From Candidatus Izemoplasmatales bacterium (GTDB lineage: Bacteria; Bacillota_I; Bacilli_A; Izemoplasmatales; Hujiaoplasmataceae), in the NCBI GenBank assembly GCA_041649275.1, contig JBAZNL010000001.1, positions 310,001 through 374,000 on the forward strand: a DNA stretch of 64,000 nucleotides. The letters are read 5' to 3'. Of the stretch, positions 23,437-31,715 are shown piece by piece. Positions within the stretch are counted from its first letter, which is position 1, and each line of letters opens with the position of its first letter. Under the pieces are notes generated by a model. It worked only from the letters and a program-made list of their open reading frames with translations. It made no database searches and was not told the DNA's origin. Both the position numbers and the translations under genes were made by a program.

Positions 23437-24438
23437 TTACTTGATTTCGCCTTCGGCAACGGCTCCGAAGAGGTCTCCGAGGACTTGGAAATAGGTCGCG
23501 GTGGAAATCGAGACGCCGGCGCAGGCCGCAAGCGGCGTGGTCCCGTCGAGCGAGACGCCGTCGCCCTCGATCGGCTGCAGGTTGGCGTTCCAGCCGTTCG
23601 CGAGGATGTAGTCGGTGATCAGGTTGGCCTGCTGGAACCATTCGAGCTTGTCGTTCGCGGCGAGCCAGGTTTCATATTCCGCGTCGGACGGGGTTTCGTC
23701 GGTCGCGGCGTATGTGCTGTAATGGAGATGGTAGGCGAATCCGAGCTGCTGCTTGGTGGAATCCTTCCAGACGAAGGTGCCGGCGCTGGTGCTCTTGGTA
23801 GCCTGGAGCGTATCGAGCTTGAGTTCGCTGACGACGCCCTTCTCGCTTACGATCATCGACGCGCTGTAGAGGTCGGTGCCGGAGCAGGCGATCGCCTGGA
23901 ACTTGCCGAGCTTGGCGTTCGCGACGGCTTCGGCGGCGAGGGCGACATAGTCGGAGTCGGAGATCGAAACGCCGACTTCGGCCGGGAATTCGCCTTCGAC
24001 CGGAACGATCGAGTCGACGCCGTTGGCGAGCCAGTAGGCTTCGATGACTTCGGCCTGTTCGAACCACTCGAGCTTGTCGTTCGCGCCGAGCCAGGTGATG
24101 TATTCGGCTTCGGTCGGGGTTTCATCGGTGGCTTGGTAGGTGCTGTAGAACATGTGGTAGCCGTAGCCGAGTTCCTTCTTCGTCTGTGCGTTCCAGGCCC
24201 AGCTGTAGACGGCCGGATCGCCCGTCGAGGTTCTGGTGCCCTGGCGGACGTCGATGTCGTAGCCGACGATTTCGCCGTCTTCGATGGTCACGGTCACCAT
24301 GGTGACCTGAGGCTTGTTGCTGGAAACCTGTGCCCTGTACGCGGTGAATTCTCCGTCGACTTTGAATTCACTGGTGTTGCAGCCGAGAAGCGACACGGCT
24401 CCGAGTAAAACAAAAAGCACTAAAAGCAGTTTCTTCAT
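23437..24438 (-). CDS. extracellular lipoprotein with two FMN_bind-like repeats (PplA-like)
   Basis: 333 residues. Signal peptide with lipobox LLGCN (Cys about residue 19). The mature part is an internal duplication: each half holds a YHMFYSTY/YHLHYSTY block, a TDETP(T/S)(E/D)AEY.TWL.ANDKLEWF.QA block and a closing GVSIS segment at the place where FMN_bind domains carry their flavinylated Ser/Thr. This layout is that of PplA-type flavoproteins of Gram-positive extracellular electron transfer. Here Ser replaces the usual Thr and the Asp of the ApbE motif is not obvious, so covalent FMN is uncertain. ATG 24438 with AGGAGGAATAG upstream; own promoter, next to rnf. Confidence 0.72.
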   Translation of the reverse strand: MKKLLLVLFVLLGAVSLLGCNTSEFKVDGEFTAYRAQVSSNKPQVTMVTVTIEDGEIVGYDIDVRQGTRTSTGDPAVYSWAWNAQTKKELGYGYHMFYSTYQATDETPTEAEYITWLGANDKLEWFEQAEVIEAYWLANGVDSIVPVEGEFPAEVGVSISDSDYVALAAEAVANAKLGKFQAIACSGTDLYSASMIVSEKGVVSELKLDTLQATKSTSAGTFVWKDSTKQQLGFAYHLHYSTYAATDETPSDAEYETWLAANDKLEWFQQANLITDYILANGWNANLQPIEGDGVSLDGTTPLAACAGVSISTATYFQVLGDLFGAVAEGEIK

Positions 24439-24473
24439 GTCTATTCCTCCTATGTATTGAAAATCCATCGCAT

Positions 24474-24502
24474 ATTATACTCTAAATCGTCAGCGATTGC
24501 AA
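24474..24502 (-). promoter_or_regulatory. promoter of the FMN_bind-like lipoprotein gene
   Basis: TTGCAA (24502-24497), 17-bp spacer and TATAAT (24479-24474) on the minus strand, 36 bp upstream of the ATG. Confidence 0.85.
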
Positions 24503-24541
24503 TGGTCTTTCGACCGCCCGCCGCTGCAACAATCCTGTAAG

Positions 24542-24571
24542 AAAACAGAGGCGAACAAATATTCGCCTCTG
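24542..24571 (-). terminator. intrinsic terminator of the rnf operon
   Basis: A perfect 10-bp stem (CAGAGGCGAA 24546-24555 with 24562-24571) followed by TTTTCTT on the minus strand, only 5 bp beyond the rnfB stop. Confidence 0.9.
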
Positions 24572-24575
24572 CTGG

Positions 24576-24884
24576 TCACTTCGTGCCCGCCGGGACCGGC
24601 GTACCGGTCTTGAGGGCTTCGAGATACTGGTTCAGGATCTCGATCTCTTCCTTCTTGATAGGCTTGCATTGCGCCGGGACCGCCTTGCCGGCGATGATGG
24701 CTTCCGCCATCCCCTTGCATCCGGGGTAGCCGCAGGCGCCGCAGTTGTAGTTCGGCAGGAGATGCTCGACGTCCTGGATGCGATGGTCCTCCTCGACGCC
24801 GAACTTCTGGGCGACGAAATAGATCATCAGTCCGAGGATCATGCCGAGGCCGCCCAGGACGAGCGGCGGAATCAGGATGCCCAT
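24576..24884 (-). CDS. rnfB: Rnf complex subunit B, short form with a single Fe-S domain
   Basis: 102 residues: an N-terminal membrane helix (3-24) and the first RnfB Fe-S domain, NCGACGYPGC followed by a fourth Cys (PAQC). Full-length RnfB continues with one or more [4Fe-4S] ferredoxin domains that receive electrons from ferredoxin. Here the gene stops after 102 residues, and a terminator begins five bases later, so there is no room for a frameshifted remainder. It is the last gene of rnfCD-X-GEAB. Electron entry must therefore use another route or partner. Confidence 0.9.
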   Translation of the reverse strand: MGILIPPLVLGGLGMILGLMIYFVAQKFGVEEDHRIQDVEHLLPNYNCGACGYPGCKGMAEAIIAGKAVPAQCKPIKKEEIEILNQYLEALKTGTPVPAGTK

Positions 24885-24885
24885 G

Positions 24886-25461
24886 TCAGATCAGCCCTCC
24901 GAATCTCGAGAAGATGATGGCGAGGATCGCCGCGAGGATCATCGCGATCGGTACGCCGCGGAACGCCTTGGGAATCGGATTGAGCTCGAGTTTCTCGCGG
25001 ATGATCGCGTAGATGTACATCACGAACAGGTAGCCGAGCGGGATCGCCGCCGAGTAGACGAGCATCTCCGCAAAGGAATAGTCGCGGGTGACGTTCGTGA
25101 TCGCGACGCCGAGGACGGCGCAGTTGGTGGTGATCAGCGGCAGGTAGATGCCGAGCGCCTTGTAGAGGGCCGGCGAGAACTTCTTGATGATCGTCTCCAT
25201 CATCTGGACGAGGGCGGCGATCACGAGGATGAACACGATCGTCCTCATGTAGCCGATCTCGAGCGGTTCCATCACGTAGCGGTAGATCGCCCACGTGGAC
25301 ATGCCGGCGAGGAGGATGACGACGACGACGGCCATGCCCATGCCGAGCGAGGAGCTCCGCTTCTTGCCGACGCCGATGAACGAGCAGATGCCGAGGAACT
25401 GGTTGAGGAGGACGTTTTCGATGAAGAACGCGGTGAACGCGATCGTAAGCAGATTGGTCAT
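24886..25461 (-). CDS. rnfA: Rnf complex subunit A
   Basis: 191 residues with six membrane helices. It has the conserved FIENVLLNQFLGICSFIGV and, in the second half, PLITTNCAVLGV, each with the membrane-embedded Cys that binds the RnfA/RnfE [2Fe-2S] cluster. RnfA is a core ion-translocating subunit of the ferredoxin:NAD+ oxidoreductase. Its start is coupled to rnfE by ATGA (25458-25461). Confidence 0.97.
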   Translation of the reverse strand: MTNLLTIAFTAFFIENVLLNQFLGICSFIGVGKKRSSSLGMGMAVVVVILLAGMSTWAIYRYVMEPLEIGYMRTIVFILVIAALVQMMETIIKKFSPALYKALGIYLPLITTNCAVLGVAITNVTRDYSFAEMLVYSAAIPLGYLFVMYIYAIIREKLELNPIPKAFRGVPIAMILAAILAIIFSRFGGLI

Positions 25462-26147
25462 TTCTTCACCCCTGCGGCGGCTTTCGCCTTGTCCGCCTTC
25501 GCGTTGGAGACCGCGGCGATGACGGCGAGAATGAGCCCGAACGTCACGAATGCGCCGACCGGTTTCTGGAACATGTCGATCGGGGTGATGCCGAGGAAAT
25601 CGTAGATGAAGCGAAGATCGAGCAAGACGTTGGCGTCGCCCTGGGTCCAGATCGTCAGCGTTCCGGATCCGAGCAGTTCGCGGAAGAAGCTCATGACCAC
25701 GATCGCCATCGTGAAGCCGAGCGCCATGCCGGCGCCGTCGATCATCGACTCGACCGGCTTGTGGTCGCTCGCGTACGCTTCGGCGCGGCCGAAGATGATG
25801 CAGTTGACGACGATCAGCGGGATGAACACGCCGAGGGTCACGTACAGCGGCTGCAGGAACGCCTCCATGAGCATCTCGGTGATGACGACGAGGGTCGCGA
25901 TCAGGACGATGTAGACGGGAATGCGGACCGGCATCACGAGCGCGCGCAGTTTCGGCTTGAAGGTGACGAGCGAGACGAGCAGGTTGGAGAGGATGAGGAC
26001 GAAGAAGAGCGCGATGCCCATCCCGATCGCGTTCTCGACCTTGGTCGTGATCGCGAGCGCGGGGCAGGTTCCGAGGATCGTGACGAAGAGCGGATTCTCC
26101 TTCACGAAACCCTTGAAGAAGTTGTCCCTGGCTTCCTTGAACGTCAT
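25458..26147 (-). CDS. rnfE: Rnf complex subunit E
   Basis: 229 residues with six membrane helices. NPLFVTILGTCPALAITT and PLIVVNCIIFGRAEAYA carry the two cluster Cys residues that pair with those in RnfA. The protein is the inverted homologue of RnfA. ATG 26147 is preceded by GGGAGGTGAGTGAG; longer in-frame ORFs extend into rnfG and were rejected. Confidence 0.97.
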   Translation of the reverse strand: MTFKEARDNFFKGFVKENPLFVTILGTCPALAITTKVENAIGMGIALFFVLILSNLLVSLVTFKPKLRALVMPVRIPVYIVLIATLVVITEMLMEAFLQPLYVTLGVFIPLIVVNCIIFGRAEAYASDHKPVESMIDGAGMALGFTMAIVVMSFFRELLGSGTLTIWTQGDANVLLDLRFIYDFLGITPIDMFQKPVGAFVTFGLILAVIAAVSNAKADKAKAAAGVKK

Positions 26148-26148
26148 C

Positions 26149-26679
26149 TCACTCACCTCCCAGATCGACCGCATAGCGGGCGGCCACCGCCTGGAAGCAG
26201 GAAAGCACGCCGCCGCTCGTGACCGAGGCGCCGGCGATCGCGTCGAAGGCGGTCGCATCCGTCACCTGCGCGCCGGTCATCCCGAAGTCGGACGACGCGA
26301 GGTCGAGGCCGAGGCCTTCGGTGCCGCCGTTGCCGATGAAGGCGTAGCCCTGGACGGATCCGTCGGCGTTGACCGCGATCAGCATCGCCACGTTCGACTT
26401 GTAGCCGGCCTTGGAGACGCTGTAGACGGCGGCCACGGGAGTCCCGGACGTCTTGTCTTTCAGAAGGTAGATCGTGTCGATGTCGCCGTCGAGGGCGATC
26501 TCGGTGACGTCGTAGGCGGTCTGGATGTCGGGATAGAAGACGGTCAGCGCCTCGAGTTTCGCAGCCAGTTCGTTGGCGGCGATGATCGGCGCCGTGATCG
26601 CATTGACGACGCCGAGCAGAAGGCCGGCGACGAGGCCGAGGACGAGCAGGACGAGTCCTGACGTGAGTCCTTTTTTCAT
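26149..26679 (-). CDS. rnfG: Rnf complex subunit G (FMN-binding)
   Basis: 176 residues: an N-terminal membrane helix (6-28) and an extracytoplasmic FMN_bind domain. The ApbE flavinylation motif is DAIAGASVTS near residue 146, with Ser152 as acceptor in place of the commoner Thr. RnfG carries covalent FMN between RnfD and RnfE/A. ATG with GGAGGTGACTG upstream. No apbE gene is in the window. Confidence 0.95.
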   Translation of the reverse strand: MKKGLTSGLVLLVLGLVAGLLLGVVNAITAPIIAANELAAKLEALTVFYPDIQTAYDVTEIALDGDIDTIYLLKDKTSGTPVAAVYSVSKAGYKSNVAMLIAVNADGSVQGYAFIGNGGTEGLGLDLASSDFGMTGAQVTDATAFDAIAGASVTSGGVLSCFQAVAARYAVDLGGE

Positions 26680-26681
26680 GA

Positions 26682-27845
26682 TCAGTCACCTCCGCCGTTC
26701 GCGGCGAGGAAGGTATCGAGCAGCGCGATCAGCTTCTGCATCGCCGCCGACGTGATCGACGCGCCGGCGACGCCGTCGATGACGGGTTCGTCCGCTTGAT
26801 ACTGGTCGATCATGTTCTCCTCGACGTAGGGCGCTTCGCCCAGGTCATGGTTGTAAAGCTCGTTGTATTCCTCGTGGTAGGATTCGTTGGAGTCGACCTC
26901 GTAGGAGACGATGCCGTCGAGGGTCGCGTTCAGGACGAACTTGACTTCGATCGAATTCGCGGAATAGCCGCGCGACTCGATCACGAGTTCACGCGAATCG
27001 ACGTCGAATTCCACGAAGCGGACGTTCGCGCTCACCGTTCCGGCGTTCGCGGCGTACGACTTGATCGCGGCCTTGACGTCCGCTTCCGGCTCGACGCCGG
27101 AGACGAGGCCGGCGTAGGCGAAGGTCTCGTCGAGGTAGACGACGACGTTCGTGTCTTCCTCGCCGTAGGTCGCGTCGGCGATGAACGGCATCGCGTCCCA
27201 GGTGGCGGGGTCGGTGTTGTAGACGACGGAATTCAGGGTCATGACGACCGACGGAATCACGAAGCCGAAGTCGGCGGCGTATTGTTCGCGGGCGCAGAGG
27301 AGCGCGATCTCGAAGGACTTGCTCGAGTAGGTCGCGCCGGCGACGGCGTCGACCCCGAGGGCGATGTCGTCAAGCGCCATGCCGTCGAACTGGGCGAAGA
27401 ACGCCGTGCCGAGGGTGCCGTAGTAGGAAGGCGTCTCTGCTTGGGCGATGACGCGGACCGATGCGACCGTATCGGTCGCGAGGTCGAACGCGTAGGCGAT
27501 CCGCACGCCGGGGAACTTCCCGTGCGATTCGACGACGTAGATGACGCCGATGGCGGTGTCCACGTCACCCGCGTAAAGTTTGTACGCGGCGACGATCGTC
27601 GGCGTGAAATCGCCGCGTCCGCCCGCAAGGGCGTAGGTTTTCTGGAAGATGTCGGCGATGATGAACTCCTCGGCGCGGTTCGCGCCGGGAAACATCGCGA
27701 GCCATTCGGCGTTCGCGCCTTCGTTGGCGCGCGCTTCGATCTGTGCGGTCATGAAGCGGCTGTAGACGCCGCCGAACGCGAAGACGAGGACGAGGAGCGA
27801 GACAACCGCCGCAAGCAGACCGTGCCGGGCAATGATCTTCTTCAT
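26682..27845 (-). CDS. tandem FMN_bind protein of the rnf operon (RnfG-like duplication)
   Basis: 387 residues. After an N-terminal membrane helix (9-28) come two FMN_bind domains, each with an intact ApbE motif: DAVAGATYSS (Asp166, acceptor Thr172) and DGVAGASITS (Asp357, acceptor Ser363). It sits between rnfD and rnfG and reads as a duplicated RnfG. Standard rnfCDGEAB operons have no such gene. It probably adds two flavins on the outer face, perhaps passing electrons to or from the lipoprotein encoded next to the operon; that role is inferred. Confidence 0.88.
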   Translation of the reverse strand: MKKIIARHGLLAAVVSLLVLVFAFGGVYSRFMTAQIEARANEGANAEWLAMFPGANRAEEFIIADIFQKTYALAGGRGDFTPTIVAAYKLYAGDVDTAIGVIYVVESHGKFPGVRIAYAFDLATDTVASVRVIAQAETPSYYGTLGTAFFAQFDGMALDDIALGVDAVAGATYSSKSFEIALLCAREQYAADFGFVIPSVVMTLNSVVYNTDPATWDAMPFIADATYGEEDTNVVVYLDETFAYAGLVSGVEPEADVKAAIKSYAANAGTVSANVRFVEFDVDSRELVIESRGYSANSIEVKFVLNATLDGIVSYEVDSNESYHEEYNELYNHDLGEAPYVEENMIDQYQADEPVIDGVAGASITSAAMQKLIALLDTFLAANGGGD

Positions 27846-29075
27846 TTAGAACAACCTCCCCGAAAACGGCAGGATCGAAGCGGAGAACATCCCGCCCGCC
27901 TTGAGGGCGCCGTAGAGTCCGATGAGGACGATCAGGACGACGAGAACGACGAGTTTGACGACGTACTTCGGAATCGGCTTCTTGACCTTCGGGGCGCCCT
28001 TCACGAAGACGGACTTCGATCCGAACTCGGAGCGGATGACCGCGGTCCAGTTGTCGATCGGCATCGTGAAGATGTTCATGAAGACGATCGCCGTGGCGAC
28101 GCCCTCGGGCAGGTCGCCGACGAACCGGAAGAGAATCGTGAAGACGCCGAGGAAGAGCGCGAAGACGATCTTGCCGAGCGGGTTGCGCGGCGTCGTCACC
28201 GGTTCGGTCGCCATGAACACGGCGCCGAACATGAGACCGCCGGAAAGGATGCTGTAGAGCGGGAACCAGAGTCCTTCCGCGCCGGCGATTGCGCCGATGA
28301 TCCAGGAGAGCAGGAAGACGGTGCCGACATATACGGCGGGAACGTACCACTTGATCACCCGGCGGACGACGAGCCAGGCGTAAGCGGCCAGGATCGCGAT
28401 CGTGCCGGTCTCGGCGATGGCGCCGGGAATCGTTCCGAGGAAGAAGTTCCAGAGGTTGCCGTAGGGGGCGACGAGGGTCGCGTAGGAGAGTCCCTCGCCT
28501 TCGACGAGCGCCCCGAGCGGGGTCGCGCCGCCGGCGGCGTCGAGGATGACTTCGGAGGCGTTGAGCGCGCCGCCGGCGTCCTGGATGACGCCGTAGAGCG
28601 TGAACGCGACCGCCAGATAGCCGATCAGGGCGGGGTTGAAGACGTTGTAGCCGAAGCCGCCGAAGAGCATCTTGCCGACGAGGGTCGCGGCGACGCAGCC
28701 GAAGAGCAGGACCCAGATCGGGGTGTACAGCGGCAGAATCATCGCGAGCAGGAGGCCGGGGATGGCGGCGTAGGAGACGGAGAGCTTCGCGCCGAGCGCC
28801 TTCATGTTCCGGACCGACTTGTCGGTGACGATGAAGAAGAGCGCTTCAAGCAGCGTCGACGTGAATCCGCCGAGGAGGATGAAGACGAGCGGGTAGAACA
28901 TCTCGAGCAGCGTGACGTTGCCGTCGAGATAGACCTGGACGCCGTTCTTGTAGAAGGCGAACAGGATCACCGGCAGGAGCGCGATCATGAAGTCGCGCTG
29001 GATCGTGCCGGTGCCGTATTTCCGGTCATCGGTCAGGCGCAGATACGGTGCCTTGACGTTGGCGAATCGGGCCAT
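27846..29075 (-). CDS. rnfD: Rnf complex subunit D
   Basis: 409 residues with about ten membrane helices. The RnfD/NqrB flavinylation motif appears as GGATPLGAL with acceptor Thr185. The conserved GGFGYNVFNPALIGY, and the later ATEPVTTPRNPLGK and PEGVATAIVFMN segments, are present. The C-terminus has an extra hydrophobic helix (about 375-395). ATG with GAGGAAGTGAACCC upstream. Confidence 0.97.
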   Translation of the reverse strand: MARFANVKAPYLRLTDDRKYGTGTIQRDFMIALLPVILFAFYKNGVQVYLDGNVTLLEMFYPLVFILLGGFTSTLLEALFFIVTDKSVRNMKALGAKLSVSYAAIPGLLLAMILPLYTPIWVLLFGCVAATLVGKMLFGGFGYNVFNPALIGYLAVAFTLYGVIQDAGGALNASEVILDAAGGATPLGALVEGEGLSYATLVAPYGNLWNFFLGTIPGAIAETGTIAILAAYAWLVVRRVIKWYVPAVYVGTVFLLSWIIGAIAGAEGLWFPLYSILSGGLMFGAVFMATEPVTTPRNPLGKIVFALFLGVFTILFRFVGDLPEGVATAIVFMNIFTMPIDNWTAVIRSEFGSKSVFVKGAPKVKKPIPKYVVKLVVLVVLIVLIGLYGALKAGGMFSASILPFSGRLF

Positions 29076-29079
29076 GGGT

Positions 29080-30375
29080 TCACTTCCTCAGAAGCTCTTT
29101 CGCCTTGAAGACGAAATCGCTGATCTCGATGTGCGAGGGGCAGACGTAGGAACAGAGCCCGCACTGCATGCATCGGCTGGCGTTGAGCGCCCGCACGGCG
29201 TCCTTGTCGTTCATCTCGAACGCGCGCTGGATCTCCGTCGGCGCGAGCTTGACCGGACAGACGTCGGCGCAGCGGCCGCAGCCGAGGCAGGCGGGATGGT
29301 TCCGTTCCTCCGGCAGCGGCTTGACGATGACGGAGCCGAGCGTATCGTTCACGACGAGCTCGTCGATCATGATCGCCCGTCCGGTCATCGGACCGCCGGC
29401 GATGTAGACGGATTTCGCCGGATCGAGGCCGTCGACGTAGCCGCCGCAGAGGGCGACGAGTTCCTTGACCGGGGTGCCGATTGGAACGACGAAGTTGCGC
29501 GGGTTCCTGATTCCTTCTCCGGTGATCGTGATCGGGCGGGAGATGAGCGGGATGTTCTTCTCGACGACGTCGGCGTAGACGATCGCGGTCGAGGAGTTGT
29601 CGACGATCGCGCCGGCTTCGGCGGGCAGGTTCGGATAGCTCTTGCCGGTCACCTGCTGCACGAGGTATTTCTCCCAGCCGGCGGGATAGATGTCCTTGAC
29701 CGGGTGGAGTTCGATCTCGGGATAGTTCGCAAGGAACGGCTGGAGCGACTCGACGATGCCGAGGTTGTAGGCCTTGAAGCAGACGACGCCGCGCGGCGCG
29801 CCGGCGGCGCGCATCAGGTACTTGAGTCCCTTCAGGAGTTTCTCCGGATGCGCCTCGATCATCATGTAATCGCAGGTGATGTACGGTTCGCACTCCACCG
29901 CGTTGCAGATCACGACGTCGATCGGGGTCTTCGCCTGGTACTTGACGTAGGTCGGGAACCCGGCTCCGCCGAGTCCGGAAAGACCGGCGTCCTGCATCTT
30001 CTTGACGAGTTCCTCCCGCGTGAAGCGGTCCGTATCCGCCTCGGGCCGGATCGACTCGTCGACGGCGTTCTGGTGGTCGTTCTCGATCTCGATCGCATCG
30101 GCCATCCGGCCGGACGCGTGCCACGCCTTCTTCACGGCGGTCACCTTGCCGCTGACCGAAGCGTGGATCGGCATCGCGCCGAACCCTTCCCGAAGCGCCA
30201 CCGTCTGTCCGATCCTGACGTAGTCCCCGACTTCGACGACCCGCTTGAGCGGGGCGTTCTGCTGGAGAAGCGGGATGTAGACGAAGCGCGGATCGAGGAA
30301 TTCATGCAAAGGCATCGTCTTCGACATTTGCTTCATGCATTCGATCTGGATGCCGCCTGCCCTGTTCAGAATCAT
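29080..30375 (-). CDS. rnfC: Rnf complex subunit C
   Basis: 431 residues, soluble. N-terminal biotinyl-like barrel (about 30-80), then an NQO1-type FMN/NADH-binding domain (GLSGLGGAGFPTYVK, NAVECEPYI, IVDNSSTA), an SLBB domain and two [4Fe-4S] motifs, CLGCGRCADVCP and CMQCGLCSYVCP. RnfC is the NADH-interacting peripheral subunit. First gene of the operon; ATG 30375 has AGGAGGAAATGCG upstream. Confidence 0.97.
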   Translation of the reverse strand: MILNRAGGIQIECMKQMSKTMPLHEFLDPRFVYIPLLQQNAPLKRVVEVGDYVRIGQTVALREGFGAMPIHASVSGKVTAVKKAWHASGRMADAIEIENDHQNAVDESIRPEADTDRFTREELVKKMQDAGLSGLGGAGFPTYVKYQAKTPIDVVICNAVECEPYITCDYMMIEAHPEKLLKGLKYLMRAAGAPRGVVCFKAYNLGIVESLQPFLANYPEIELHPVKDIYPAGWEKYLVQQVTGKSYPNLPAEAGAIVDNSSTAIVYADVVEKNIPLISRPITITGEGIRNPRNFVVPIGTPVKELVALCGGYVDGLDPAKSVYIAGGPMTGRAIMIDELVVNDTLGSVIVKPLPEERNHPACLGCGRCADVCPVKLAPTEIQRAFEMNDKDAVRALNASRCMQCGLCSYVCPSHIEISDFVFKAKELLRK

Positions 30376-30442
30376 CGCATTTCCTCCTGTATGAAAACGA
30401 GCGTCGGCCCGTTCTCCTGTTGTCTCAAAAAAGCCAGAAGAT

Positions 30443-30451
30443 ATTATATCA
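30443..30451 (-). promoter_or_regulatory. extended -10 promoter of the rnf operon
   Basis: TGATATAAT on the minus strand, 68 bp upstream of rnfC, just beyond the stop of rluF. TTGTCG with a 19-bp spacer is a poor -35. Confidence 0.7.
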
Positions 30452-30473
30452 CAGACGCTTGCGTGCGCGACAA

Positions 30474-31208
30474 CTATTTTCGCTTCGACCCGGCGTCGGA
30501 CGACGCAAGCATTTTCATCAGACCGGCCGTCTCCGCCGCCGTCAGGTTCCGCCAGACGCCGACGGGAAGGCCGCCGAGCGTGACGTTCATCACGCGGATC
30601 CGGACCAGTTCCTCGACGTGGCGGCCGAGCGCTTCGCACATCCGACGGATCTGCAGGTTGAGGCCCTGGGTGATCACGATCCGGAACGTCGTCCCATCGA
30701 CGGGAACGATCCTGCAAGGGAGCGTCGTCGTCTTCTCGTGACGGACCGGATTGTAGATCTCGACCCCCGCCTCCATCGCCTTCACGAACGCCTCGTCGAT
30801 CGGGGCGTCGACGACGACGACGTACTCCTTCTCGTGGGCGTTCTCGGCCCGAAGGATGCGGTTGACGATCTGGCCGTCGTTGGTGAGCAGGATCAGGCCG
30901 GTGGTATCCTTGTCGAGACGGCCGATCGGAAAGATCCGTTCCTTGTGGCGGATGAAGGAGACGATGTTGTCCTTCTTCGCCGTATCGGTGGTGCACTCGA
31001 TGCCGGCCGGCTTGTGGAAGGCGATGTAGACCGTCGGCCGATCATGGACGACGGGCTTTCCGTCGACGGTGACACGGTCGCCGTCGGCGACGTCCATGCC
31101 GATTGCGGCGCGGATGCCGTTCACCATGACGCGTCCCGCCTCCACAAGGCGGTCCGCCTCGCGCCGCGAACAATGTCCGGTCGAGGAGATGAAGACGTTG
31201 ATTCTCAT
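30474..31208 (-). CDS. rluF: 23S rRNA pseudouridine synthase, RluF/RsuA family
   Basis: 244 residues. N-terminal S4 domain (SSTGHCSRREADRLVEAGRV), then the RsuA-type catalytic core with GRLDKDTTGLILLTNDG (catalytic Asp) and RRMCEALG.HV..L.R.R. The closest pattern is RluF, which modifies U2604 of 23S rRNA; YjbC/RluB-type specificity cannot be excluded. ATG 31208 has GGGAGGAAAATCAC upstream and overlaps the NUDIX stop by ATGA. Confidence 0.87.
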   Translation of the reverse strand: MRINVFISSTGHCSRREADRLVEAGRVMVNGIRAAIGMDVADGDRVTVDGKPVVHDRPTVYIAFHKPAGIECTTDTAKKDNIVSFIRHKERIFPIGRLDKDTTGLILLTNDGQIVNRILRAENAHEKEYVVVVDAPIDEAFVKAMEAGVEIYNPVRHEKTTTLPCRIVPVDGTTFRIVITQGLNLQIRRMCEALGRHVEELVRIRVMNVTLGGLPVGVWRNLTAAETAGLMKMLASSDAGSKRK

Positions 31209-31714
31209 GTGATTTTCCTCCCAAGGAGCAGTTTCAGGACTTCCGTCTCGCGTCGCTTCCACGCGATCGCCGGATCGTCGGGAACCGCCTCGTTCTCCAC
31301 GATCGCCCGATCGAGTGCGATCCAGACCGGTTCGAAGCCGTACTCGACCTCGTATTCGGAGAGCCGCTGCGGTCCGGGTTCGGGATGCACGGAACAGAAA
31401 TAGTAGTGCGATTCGTTCACGAAGACGGTGGTTCCGTCGTTCGCAAGACCGTATTCGCGCACGATTCCGAAGGGACGGATGCGCGACTTGATCCGATAGC
31501 CGGTCTCTTCGGCCGTCTCCCGCGCCAGCGCGGCGAACGCGTATTCGCCGGGTTCGGCGCCACCGCCCGGGAACTTGAGTTCGCCGTGAAGGCGATCTCT
31601 CACGAGCAGGATGCGATCGCCGTCGACGACCACGGCGCGATAGGCGCGACGCACGATCCGGGATCCGCCGAGGTCGAGCCCCGGTACCTTGACGATCGTG
31701 AAGAGCAGATCCAT
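31205..31714 (-). CDS. NUDIX hydrolase
   Basis: 169 residues. The Nudix box is complete: GGGAEPGEYAFAALARETAEETG (positions ~50-72; key residues G, E, R-E, E-E-T-G). The substrate is a nucleoside diphosphate linked to some moiety, not predictable. It starts right after the threonine aldolase stop with little ribosome site and is coupled by ATGA to rluF. Confidence 0.9.
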   Translation of the reverse strand: MDLLFTIVKVPGLDLGGSRIVRRAYRAVVVDGDRILLVRDRLHGELKFPGGGAEPGEYAFAALARETAEETGYRIKSRIRPFGIVREYGLANDGTTVFVNESHYYFCSVHPEPGPQRLSEYEVEYGFEPVWIALDRAIVENEAVPDDPAIAWKRRETEVLKLLLGRKIT

Positions 31715-31715
31715 C

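Noticed and set aside
24490..24884. rnfB as a frameshifted or truncated pseudogene
   Set aside because: A perfect terminator begins five bases after the stop, and no ferredoxin Cys motifs occur in other frames nearby, so the short gene appears native.
26796..29108. 770-codon plus-strand frame across the rnf genes
   Set aside because: Antisense shadow of rnfD and the tandem FMN gene, both of which have unmistakable motifs.
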